Assembly: GCA_016933055.1 (NCBI GenBank)
Contig: JAFGBS010000028.1
Coordinates: 62,001-126,000 of the forward strand
Direction of reading: 5' to 3'
DNA: 64,000 nt
Source: Promethearchaeota archaeon
Lineage (GTDB): Archaea > Asgardarchaeota > Lokiarchaeia > Sigyniarchaeales > Promethearchaeaceae
Part shown: in pieces, positions 57,024 to 64,000 of the stretch
How positions within the stretch are numbered: the first letter of the stretch is position 1
Layout of the letters: every line of letters begins with the position of its first letter
The notes under the pieces: generated by a model
Told to the model about the DNA's origin: nothing
Database searches by the model: none
The model's input: the letters and a program-made list of their open reading frames with translations, nothing else
Position numbers and translations under genes: made by a program

Positions 57024-57752
57024 ATGGATACTCGAAATGCAATGGAACCATATGGTCATGCATTACTCGATTTCTATTATGGTGGTGAGGATTCTCCCGT
57101 TCTTATTATTAGAGATGATGGTTATAGAGATGAAATGAGTGTACGGCAATACTTTAGAACTCGAGAGAAATTCTCCGAAATTGAAAAAAAAGCCTTAAAT
57201 GAATGTAAGGGAAAAATTGTGGATCTTAGTGCTGGAGTAGGTGCAGATTGCCTTGAATTACAGAATCGGAAATTTGATGTGACTGCAGTAGAAGTTTGTC
57301 CTGAAGCATGTGAAATCATGCGAAAACGAGGAGTGAAGAAAGTCTTTTGCATGGATCTATTCGATTTCAACGAGTCTGGATATGATACTATTTTCTTATT
57401 CAATCGAAGTATTGGCAACGTGCAAAATTTAGAAGGACTCGAACGCTTTTTGGAACAAGCAAAGAAATTCTTAGCACCTAGAGGCCAAATAATTTTCGAC
57501 TCTGTTGATATTCGCTATACGGATAATCCAGCACATTTAGCTTATCAACGGAGAAACATTGATATGGGAAAATATTTTGGAGAAATTATAGTCCGATTTG
57601 AGTATAAAAGCATAATTGGTCCAAATTTCGGACTACTCCATGTGGATCCTGATATAGTACAAACTTATTGTAATAAAACAGGATGGAAGTGTAATATTAT
57701 ATATTCAGATGAAGAAGGAAATTATCTAGCAAAACTGAGTCTGTTTGAATAA
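57024..57752 (+). CDS. Class I SAM-dependent methyltransferase
   Basis: Motif I is KIVDLSAGVGADCLEL (about residues 69-84), with the acidic end of strand 2 in VTAVEVCPEA (Glu96 region). Strand 4 reads YDTIFLFNRSIGN, in which the usual D-x-x-x-x motif is NRSIGN. The C-terminal half shows strands GQIIFDSVDI and a variable substrate-binding part. The substrate is not deducible. The N-terminal 65 residues contain a helical cap. It lies 90 bp after the kinase gene on the same strand and converges with the EamA gene. Confidence 0.75.
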   Translation: MDTRNAMEPYGHALLDFYYGGEDSPVLIIRDDGYRDEMSVRQYFRTREKFSEIEKKALNECKGKIVDLSAGVGADCLELQNRKFDVTAVEVCPEACEIMRKRGVKKVFCMDLFDFNESGYDTIFLFNRSIGNVQNLEGLERFLEQAKKFLAPRGQIIFDSVDIRYTDNPAHLAYQRRNIDMGKYFGEIIVRFEYKSIIGPNFGLLHVDPDIVQTYCNKTGWKCNIIYSDEEGNYLAKLSLFE

Positions 57753-57797
57753 AATTAAATAAAGCCACTGATGTAAACCAATTTTAGGGGGATTAAT

Positions 57798-58748
57798 TTA
57801 CCCAAAATTGACTTTCCACTTCCTTTTCTTCTCATTAAGTTTTGCTTTTAAATTGAAGTCAATAGGGAAATTTATGAAAGCTATTCCTAAAGAAATCAGG
57901 AGTAATCCCAACCATAACGTCCACGAGATGGATTCTCCTAATAAAATTACTGAAAATAATGTTCCAAACACAGGTACCAAATTAATGAAAATTCCCGATT
58001 TCGTTGTTCCTAGATTTTTTATTGCTACAAAATAGCATAGAAAACTAATCACGGTTACGAATAATGCCATAATTATAATTGAGATCCAGAAAATCCAAGA
58101 ATTCCATTGAAGTTGATCCCATTGATTTTCAATTATTGCTGCTCCTCCAAACATAAAAGCTCCTAATACTGTAGCCCAAGTTGTTGTTTCGTATGAAGTA
58201 TGTGTCTGCATAACCGTTTTCCCTAAAACAGAATACCCTGCAAAACAAAAAAACGCACCCAAAACAATGATGTTTCCAATCACATGTTGAGAATTAAATT
58301 CGATGAAGGGAGCTATACCTATAATCATAAGGACTCCCGCAAAACTAAACAATAAACCCCAATACCTCCATTTAGGTTCTAGTCGCTCTTTATGGATGAG
58401 TCTACTTAGAAGAGTAATAATCGTTGGTTGGACTCCTGCTAGTACCGCTCCTTGAGCTGAAGTAGTAAATCGCATTGCAGTTAAAAACAGAATTCCATAC
58501 CCGAAAATTCCCAACAATCCCAAAACAAAGAATTGGTAAATTGATTTCCACGTGTACACTTTTAAATTATTTCTAAATTTAATAAAATAAAAGACTATAT
58601 ACACAAAACTTGCAATAATAAAACGAAAAAACCCAATTTGAAAGGAAGTGGCTAAAGGAACGAGAATTTTGGCCAGTGGCCAGGATATACCCCAAAAGAT
58701 CATAGAAACTATAAGTAGAACATAATTAACTAGATGGGAATTTTTCAT
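57798..58748 (-). CDS. EamA/DMT-family transporter
   Basis: Ten predicted helices form two EamA repeats. The first has FWGISWPLAKILVPLAT and ends with an FTTSAQGAVLAGVQP turn. The second has the PVFGTLFSVILLGESISW turn, which is a family signature. The ATG at 58748 is preferred over a TTG 15 codons upstream because the helix then begins just after a short Lys/Asn head. The family moves metabolites, drugs or nucleotide sugars. It is followed upstream on the same strand by the ABC exporter pair, so a joint export locus is possible. Confidence 0.85.
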   Translation of the reverse strand: MKNSHLVNYVLLIVSMIFWGISWPLAKILVPLATSFQIGFFRFIIASFVYIVFYFIKFRNNLKVYTWKSIYQFFVLGLLGIFGYGILFLTAMRFTTSAQGAVLAGVQPTIITLLSRLIHKERLEPKWRYWGLLFSFAGVLMIIGIAPFIEFNSQHVIGNIIVLGAFFCFAGYSVLGKTVMQTHTSYETTTWATVLGAFMFGGAAIIENQWDQLQWNSWIFWISIIIMALFVTVISFLCYFVAIKNLGTTKSGIFINLVPVFGTLFSVILLGESISWTLWLGLLLISLGIAFINFPIDFNLKAKLNEKKRKWKVNFG

Positions 58749-58814
58749 TTTGATATATGTCCTGATAGGATGATTAGAATTAATGTTTGTCAAACCAGAG
58801 AGAACCTTAGAGGT

Positions 58815-60626
58815 CTATTTTTGACTTTGTTGTAATTGCCATTCCCAACTTTGGTGAACAAAATACTGATTATAAAGGGAGGCATATTTACCTCCCTGAG
58901 AGAGTAATTCTTCATGCGTCCCTTCTTCTACAATTTTTCCCTGTTCCATTACTATGATTCGATCTGCTCCGACAATTGTTGACAATCGGTGTGCGATAAT
59001 AATAGCAGTACGGTTTTTAAGAATTTCATCTAATGCTTCTTGGATCATTGCTTCAGTATACGCATCTACACTAGATGTGGCTTCATCCAAAATCAAGATG
59101 CTGGGATCCAACAGTATAGCTCGAGCAAAACTAATTAACTGGCGTTGACCTACCGATAATTCCTTTCCTCTTTCTCCAATCCGTGTATAAATTCCATTAG
59201 GTAATACTCTGATGAAATCATATGCTTGAACGATCTGCAGCACTTTTATCACTTCTTCCTCGGATGCTTCCTTTCTTCCGTAGGTAATATTATCAAATAT
59301 TGTTCCAGGGAAAAGAAAAACATCTTGCTCGACTTTTCCGATTTGTTTTCGATAAGAACCCAAATCAATATCTCTAATATTATATCCGTCAATAAGAATT
59401 GAACCCTCTTGAAATTCATAGTATCGACCTAAAAGTGCCGTTAACGAGGTTTTTCCTGCACCGGTATGGCCAACTATAGCCAATTTCTCTCCACTATCAA
59501 TCTTTAAGGTCAGATCGTTAAAAACAACATTTTCATCGTCATATGTAAAATAGATATCTTTGAATTGAATATTTCCATTTAGGTTATCTACATGCAAGGG
59601 ATTCGAATTTTGTACTATCTTTGGTCTAGTGTCAAGAATTCCCAAAATTCGTTCAAACGATGCCATTCCTGCAGAAAGTTCTGGAAAAAATCGAGCTAAT
59701 GTCATAATAGGTCGGAAAAAAGTTTGAAGATATAAAATAAACATTACCACGGTTCCAGGAGTAATGGTTTCGGTTAATATCATGTTAAAACCATAGTATA
59801 AAACAATACACATAATTATTGATGTCAAAGTATTAATCAGAGGTCGCCAAAAATGCGTTACAGCAGTTAAATGCATCCAAGATCTTAAATATTCTCTATT
59901 TATTTGCTCAAATTGCAGTGAGATCGTCATTTCCTGTCCAAAACTCTTAGAGACTTGAATTCCCTCAATAGATTCCACAATGGATGAATTAACATCTGAA
60001 ATTGATTTTCGATACCCAACAGCTACTTTTTTCGACAATGATCGAAGCAAATACATCAAAATAAATAGAATGGGAATAGCAGCGATGGCGATAAGTGCTA
60101 ATACGAAATTAAAGAACAAAAGAATAACAAAAGTGAGAATACTAATAAATAGATTCCCTAGTGTATCACTAATTAACACCGCTGTATTCGTAAAGTCTAA
60201 TGTGTCATTTACAATAATTGAATTGAGTTTTCCTGTACTTCTTTTATCAAAAAACGACATATCTTGTTTCTGAATTTTCTGAAAAACTTCATATCGCAAA
60301 TTTTCTAAAAAGAAGGGAATATATTTGCCTAATTGTTTTTGCTGAGCTGAAAATGCTACCCAATTTATGACTTGTAAAGAAAAATATCCACTTGAAGCAG
60401 AGATAATTCCAATGAAGTTGGGATTTAGGGTTAAAAACTCATCTGATACGAATTTAACAAGTAACGGAGCTAGTATGTCACATACTGCTTGTATTATAAT
60501 AAATAAAGCAATCAAGATGATATTTTTCTTGAACGGAGTTAAATAGTGAATATAACGACGAAACAGCTCCCGATCGCGATATTCCCGTTCTTTTTTTTCG
60601 GTCATAGCGCTACTAAATAATCCCAT
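58815..60626 (-). CDS. ABC exporter half-transporter, subunit B
   Basis: This 603-residue half-transporter has six membrane helices (about 33-315) and an ATPase domain. Walker A is GHTGAGKTS, the signature is LSVGQRQL, Walker B ends LILDEATSS (with catalytic Glu) and the switch is AHRLST. It starts MGLFSSAM and has GGAGG seven bases upstream, inside the end of the partner gene. The signature motif is non-canonical (LSVGQ) while the Walker B is intact. In type IV heterodimers this pattern means it contributes the signature to the degenerate site and the Walker B to the active site. The cargo is unknown, with lipids, drugs or peptides possible. Confidence 0.9.
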   Translation of the reverse strand: MGLFSSAMTEKKEREYRDRELFRRYIHYLTPFKKNIILIALFIIIQAVCDILAPLLVKFVSDEFLTLNPNFIGIISASSGYFSLQVINWVAFSAQQKQLGKYIPFFLENLRYEVFQKIQKQDMSFFDKRSTGKLNSIIVNDTLDFTNTAVLISDTLGNLFISILTFVILLFFNFVLALIAIAAIPILFILMYLLRSLSKKVAVGYRKSISDVNSSIVESIEGIQVSKSFGQEMTISLQFEQINREYLRSWMHLTAVTHFWRPLINTLTSIIMCIVLYYGFNMILTETITPGTVVMFILYLQTFFRPIMTLARFFPELSAGMASFERILGILDTRPKIVQNSNPLHVDNLNGNIQFKDIYFTYDDENVVFNDLTLKIDSGEKLAIVGHTGAGKTSLTALLGRYYEFQEGSILIDGYNIRDIDLGSYRKQIGKVEQDVFLFPGTIFDNITYGRKEASEEEVIKVLQIVQAYDFIRVLPNGIYTRIGERGKELSVGQRQLISFARAILLDPSILILDEATSSVDAYTEAMIQEALDEILKNRTAIIIAHRLSTIVGADRIIVMEQGKIVEEGTHEELLSQGGKYASLYNQYFVHQSWEWQLQQSQK

Positions 60627-60627
60627 T

Positions 60628-62415
60628 TCATGACCCTCCTTGACCAGAGATAAGACTTTTTTCGACTTTTTCTAGTTGTTTTCCGAAAATTTTTCGATAT
60701 TCATCTGATGAATAAATTAAATCTTCGTGTGTCCCCATCGCACTCAAACCTCCTGAGCGGTCCATTACCAAAATATAATCAGATGTTCGTATCGTGTGTA
60801 ATCGATGAGTAATAATAATTGTGGTCCTATTTTGAAGTACATTTTCAATAGCACGTCCTATCTTTTCCTCCGTCTCACTATCAATGGCTGACATGCTATC
60901 ATCTAAAATCAGGATATCAGGATTAGTCAGGAATGCCCGAGCAATTGCAACTCTTTGTTTTTCTCCGCCAGAAAGTCGTGTTCCCCGTTCTCCAACAATG
61001 GTTTTATATCCATTTGGCAGCTTTTCTACAAAATCGTGTACATGAGCAAGTTTTGATACTTGAATTACTTCTTCTAATTCTGCCCGTGGTTGTCCGAATT
61101 TTATATTATCTTCTATTGTTTGTGAAAATAAAAAAATGTCTTGCTCAATTAGACCTATTCGCTGTCTGACTAGATCCAATGGATAATTATGGATGTTTTT
61201 ACCATCCAAAAGGATCTCTCCCTCAATAGGTTGATAGAGTCGTAAAAGTAACTTAGCTATTGAAGTTTTTCCACAACCTGTAGGACCCACTAATGCCACT
61301 CGTTGATTTGGGAGTATAGTAAAATTAAGATTTTTCAAGACAAGTGGATTTTGATTTCCATTGGATGGATAAGAAAAGGATATGTTTCTGAATTCAATTT
61401 TCCCTTTGAAAGACTTTCTCTGCGTTTTCGCCTCAGCTGTCCTTTTTTCTACTTTGTCAGTAGAGATCATCTTGTATAAACGCTCGCTAGCTCCAAATCC
61501 ACCAATAAAGTCTCTTACTGCCCAAAAGATCATACCAGTTGGTTCCACAAGTGTTAACTGGAGCAAATTCACTGCAGTTAAATCTCCCAAGGTCATTAGA
61601 TTATTATGTACTAAAATGCATGAAACTATAAAAGTAACTCCAATTGATATGTAAAGAACGAGAAGAGGATAAAAACGAGCTTGAACTCTGTTTTCTCCCA
61701 ACCAATTTTCACGGTATGCTTTTACTTTCTGTCTAAATTTTCTAAATTCTAGAGCTTCAGCGGAAAAAGCTTTAGTTACTTGTACTCCTGTTAAACTTTC
61801 TTGAAGCACAACCGTTACACCTGCGTGTTTTGATAAAGCTTGTTTAGAAAATGGTTCTAATTTCTTTCGATATTGAAGTACAAAGAAAGTGTAAAGAATT
61901 AAAAGCGGTCCCGTAAAAATAACAATGCGATAATCAAAGGATTCTATTTGTAAAATTATTGTGAGAATGCTTTGGGCAAAAGGATAGATATAAAAACTTC
62001 CATGGGATATCATGGTGTTTAGAACTCTCAGATCATTGGATGCAAGCGCGATTAAATCACCTGTACGGACCCGGTCATGATATCGAAGAGGTTTATTTTG
62101 CACTGAATCAAAAAACTCACGTCGAATTCTCTGTTCCGTTTTACTTCCAAGATTATGTCCGAGCATCCAAATTCCGTATTCCGTGAAATTTCTCAGAAGA
62201 TATAATCCTAGGAGCGTTAATATAATAATTAATACATTACCACTAAATTCTGGATCCAAAATTCCATCAATCAAAGTCCCAATTCTCACTGGTATAATTG
62301 TACGGGTTAAGGTTACCAGAACGATTCCGATAAGATTAAGAATAAATTGAACTGGATAATGAAGCATATGTTTCATAAGCCATTTGATATAGGATGAATT
62401 CGTGCTTTTTTTCAT
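60628..62415 (-). CDS. ABC exporter half-transporter, subunit A
   Basis: This 595-residue half-transporter has six membrane helices (about 15-315) and an ATPase domain with Walker A GPTGCGKTS, the canonical signature LSGGEKQRV, Walker B ending LILDDSMSA with Asp in place of the catalytic Glu, and switch THRLHT. The Asp change with a canonical signature is the mirror image of the partner at 58815, so the two form a heterodimer with one consensus site and one degenerate site. The gene ends one base before the partner start, which ensures co-translation. The substrate is unknown. Confidence 0.9.
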   Translation of the reverse strand: MKKSTNSSYIKWLMKHMLHYPVQFILNLIGIVLVTLTRTIIPVRIGTLIDGILDPEFSGNVLIIILTLLGLYLLRNFTEYGIWMLGHNLGSKTEQRIRREFFDSVQNKPLRYHDRVRTGDLIALASNDLRVLNTMISHGSFYIYPFAQSILTIILQIESFDYRIVIFTGPLLILYTFFVLQYRKKLEPFSKQALSKHAGVTVVLQESLTGVQVTKAFSAEALEFRKFRQKVKAYRENWLGENRVQARFYPLLVLYISIGVTFIVSCILVHNNLMTLGDLTAVNLLQLTLVEPTGMIFWAVRDFIGGFGASERLYKMISTDKVEKRTAEAKTQRKSFKGKIEFRNISFSYPSNGNQNPLVLKNLNFTILPNQRVALVGPTGCGKTSIAKLLLRLYQPIEGEILLDGKNIHNYPLDLVRQRIGLIEQDIFLFSQTIEDNIKFGQPRAELEEVIQVSKLAHVHDFVEKLPNGYKTIVGERGTRLSGGEKQRVAIARAFLTNPDILILDDSMSAIDSETEEKIGRAIENVLQNRTTIIITHRLHTIRTSDYILVMDRSGGLSAMGTHEDLIYSSDEYRKIFGKQLEKVEKSLISGQGGS

Positions 62416-62700
62416 ACTCTTCCAGCCAATCGGACAATTGAATTTTTTCTGGATTAATCATTAATTTCCTCGTTCTTAAGGGATTCTATGAATCCTAATT
62501 ACATTTTATTAAAAAAAGAGAATTGAATTATGGAGAGTGAAGAAAGATACATCCTCATCAATTCCTAAGTATAGATTTAAGAAATGAGTCTCAAAAAATT
62601 CGTGAAATCTTTATTTTACGAAAAATGACATTTTTAATCGAAACTGTAGATTCACAAAACAGTGATTGAATTAAAAATTCTTTACAACTTATATCACAAT

Positions 62701-62982
62701 ATGGATGCAGACCGTAAAAGAAGATACCGAGAAAAGATTGCATACATCATCGAAAATATGGAAAATCTTCCTGAAGCGACTAACTCGGTCAAAAAGAAAG
62801 CAATCTTTTATGATCTCCACACAAGTATAGAAGCTTGCTTAACTTTATTATCAATGATTGCGAAAGATTTAGGAATGGGAGTTAAAGATGATCGTACAAA
62901 TATCCATCGTATAGTTGAAAATCGGAATCTTAACAAAGAATTAGAGGAGGAGCTTTGTGTTATGCTGAGTTGTGTAAAATAG
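62701..62982 (+). CDS. Short HepT-like (DUF86) protein, probably truncated
   Basis: From the ATG at 62701 the 93-residue protein reads MDADRKRRYREKIAYIIENM, then KKAIFYDLHTSIEACLTLL and DDRTNIHRIVENRNL. Spacing and residues follow the HepT/DUF86 helical family, in which a helix with an IEA-x-x motif precedes an R-N-x-x-x-H active site. The stop comes just before the place where that R-N-x-x-x-H motif should be. A longer frame from a GTG at 62662 is also possible. HepT is normally the toxin partner of an MNT nucleotidyltransferase antitoxin, but none is adjacent, so this may be a remnant or a non-toxic relative. Confidence 0.5.
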   Translation: MDADRKRRYREKIAYIIENMENLPEATNSVKKKAIFYDLHTSIEACLTLLSMIAKDLGMGVKDDRTNIHRIVENRNLNKELEEELCVMLSCVK

Positions 62983-63010
62983 AGAGAAAAAAGAAAAGTT
63001 GTATTTAAAA

Positions 63011-63227
63011 TTAGAATCCACGCTTTTTCTTACGGAGCAGGAAGAATGCTGCAACTCTACCGATAATAACTGCTAAACCTACTGCTCCTACTGTATAGTA
63101 CCACGTCCAAACAAAACTAATCACGTCCAATCACGTCTAATCCTAAAGCCCAGAAAGTTCCCCCGATGTTTTTTCTCGGAAGTTTGACGGAATATAACTG
63201 CCGTATTACATACGTACGTTTACTCAC
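63011..63227 (-). pseudogene. Small membrane protein gene split by a 10-bp tandem duplication
   Basis: From a GTG at 63227 the minus strand encodes a basic head and GGTFWALGLDVI, then meets a stop within a 10-bp duplicated repeat (63119-63138). Removing one 10-bp copy restores a single frame that continues as SFVWTWYYTVGAVGLAV, a membrane helix, and ends in FFLLRKKKRGF with a proper stop, 68 residues in all. The repaired product looks like a genuine single-helix protein with a positive-inside tail. The simplest reading is a recent frameshift by slippage or an assembly error. The family is not recognised. Confidence 0.45.
63119..63138. repeat. 10-bp imperfect tandem duplication
   Basis: AATCACGTCC (63119-63128) is followed immediately by AATCACGTCT (63129-63138), with AATC again after it. 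The copies differ at one base. The duplication shifts the frame of the small membrane protein gene that contains it. Confidence 0.7.
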
Positions 63228-63295
63228 TCACTGGATAGGGTAGAATAGATGTTGAATTGCAAAAAAAAATAAAAATAGATTTGATTTTTAATAAC

Positions 63296-64000
63296 TTACA
63301 AAGGTACAGGATACATTAAATATCCACCGACAAGTAGCCATGTAGCAATTGCAGGAATTATAAACGAACCTAACCAGATTTTTCCTGTCTTTCGATAGAA
63401 TATGATCAAGATTAAGTAAAATCCAGCTGCAAAAGGAACCGTAGCCCATAGTTGTAATACATTCATTGGTGCAAATGCCCAATTATTTAACCAAGGTCCT
63501 GTTAGACCGAGATACATAGGTACATATTGCAAGAGATTTGTAAGGATTAATCCACTTAGCATCACAATACAGATTTTTATCCACCAGATGAATATTGTTT
63601 TTGCTTCGGTTTCGTACTCTTTCTGTCTCATCATTCCGAACATCCAAATACCTGCGTTAAAGATGAAGAACAACAAGAGACCTGGGTAGTATAATATGAA
63701 CTCCAAGGCTCGTGCCCATGTCAGAACTTTCAATCCTGCCCATGGTCCACGAATTTCTACATTCAAGAAAGAGGCTCCATAGGTAACCAGGTACATATAT
63801 CCGATTAGGGATAATGCGATCAACAATGTTTTTCCAAAAACTTTCCATCCTTTCGGTTTAGCTTGCCCCTCTGCTAATTCATCATCAGGAATTTTGTAAC
63901 TTGCACCTAGTTCGTAGAATCCTACCCGTTTAGGACGATAGATGAATGTCCAAAAAACCAGAACTATCAACATCATCAACCCTGCATTTACAACATAGAA
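63296..64000 (-). CDS. Partial polytopic membrane protein at the right edge
   Basis: The frame is open from the stop at 63296 through the right edge of the window. The first codons beyond the internal TTG at 63979 read FYVVNAGLMM, so the N-terminus is missing and only the last 234 residues are seen. There are about six helices, a cytoplasmic loop (KIPDDELAEGQAKPKG) and an extracellular FLNVEIRGPW segment. I do not recognise the family, although C-terminal membrane regions of this type can be joined to hydrolase domains. The missing upstream part would decide. Confidence 0.6.
   Translation of the reverse strand, partial: FYVVNAGLMMLIVLVFWTFIYRPKRVGFYELGASYKIPDDELAEGQAKPKGWKVFGKTLLIALSLIGYMYLVTYGASFLNVEIRGPWAGLKVLTWARALEFILYYPGLLLFFIFNAGIWMFGMMRQKEYETEAKTIFIWWIKICIVMLSGLILTNLLQYVPMYLGLTGPWLNNWAFAPMNVLQLWATVPFAAGFYLILIIFYRKTGKIWLGSFIIPAIATWLLVGGYLMYPVPL

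Noticed and set aside
1..64000. tRNA, rRNA, CRISPR array or insertion sequence in the window
   Set aside because: All gaps were read for cloverleaf motifs, regularly spaced repeats and transposase-like frames. None was found, although short or divergent tRNAs could be missed by eye.
1..64000. A bacterial origin for the whole window because of PlsC-like, UvrD, GH and histidine kinase genes
   Set aside because: Roadblock proteins, the geranylgeranyl reductase family gene, HdrA-MvhD with an FwdA-like gene, LOR and AN1-like proteins and TATA-type promoters together fit an Asgard archaeon better. Transfer of bacterial genes into these archaea is well known.

Overview
The window looks like an AT-rich (by eye about one third G+C) chromosome segment from an archaeon, most probably an Asgard archaeon of the Loki-type (Promethearchaeota). 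Supporting signs are two Roadblock/LC7 proteins, a geranylgeranyl-reductase-family flavoprotein of archaeal lipid metabolism, an HdrA-MvhD fusion beside a formylmethanofuran-dehydrogenase-A-like protein, a LURP-one-related protein, AN1-like zinc fingers, many ORFan membrane proteins, and genes of bacterial flavour (PlsC-like acyltransferases, a hybrid PAS histidine kinase, glycoside hydrolases). No rRNA, tRNA, CRISPR array or transposase was seen. The taxonomic placement is inference from gene content.

Layout. 1-16.2 kb: membrane acyltransferase-like proteins, a GGR-family reductase, a PlsC-like acyltransferase, an M28 peptidase with membrane helices inserted in its catalytic domain, a UvrD-type helicase between two paralogous six-helix membrane proteins, a zinc-type dehydrogenase, a sulfotransferase, a GPH-type sugar symporter and a tandem pair of hemolysin-type acyltransferases. 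16.3-31.8 kb: mostly minus-strand genes for hydrolysis (penicillin-acylase family, membrane esterase, GH38/GH57-like glycosidase, membrane-anchored GH10 xylanase-like enzyme, membrane PHP phosphoesterase, alpha/beta hydrolase, nitroreductase), interrupted near 23.4-26.5 kb by decayed fragments and small membrane proteins. 32-36 kb: an FwdA-like protein with a degraded metal site followed by HdrA-MvhD. 36.1-42.7 kb: two Roadblock genes, then a plus-strand run of a helical-repeat/AN1-like zinc-finger protein, a zinc-ribbon/LOR protein and a double-GNAT protein resembling eukaryotic N-myristoyltransferase. 42.7-53.4 kb: a 1347-residue surface protein with a palindrome in its promoter, a 54-residue zinc protein missed by length cut-offs, two more HGSNAT-like membrane proteins, a GH3 glycosidase and a zinc-ribbon membrane protein. 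53.4-64 kb: a soluble hybrid histidine kinase, a methyltransferase, an EamA transporter, a heterodimeric ABC exporter, a short HepT-like protein, a small membrane protein broken by a 10-bp tandem duplication, and a partial membrane protein at the right edge.

How the genes may work together. The hydrolases, sugar symporter and membrane acetyltransferase-like proteins suggest use or remodelling of oligosaccharides. FwdA-like plus HdrA-MvhD points to flavin-based electron transfer linked to C1 metabolism. The most striking element is the 36-43 kb island of eukaryote-flavoured proteins, where an N-myristoyltransferase-like gene lies near Roadblock genes. Three lysophospholipid-acyltransferase-type genes elsewhere in the window make acyl chains in this cell plausible.
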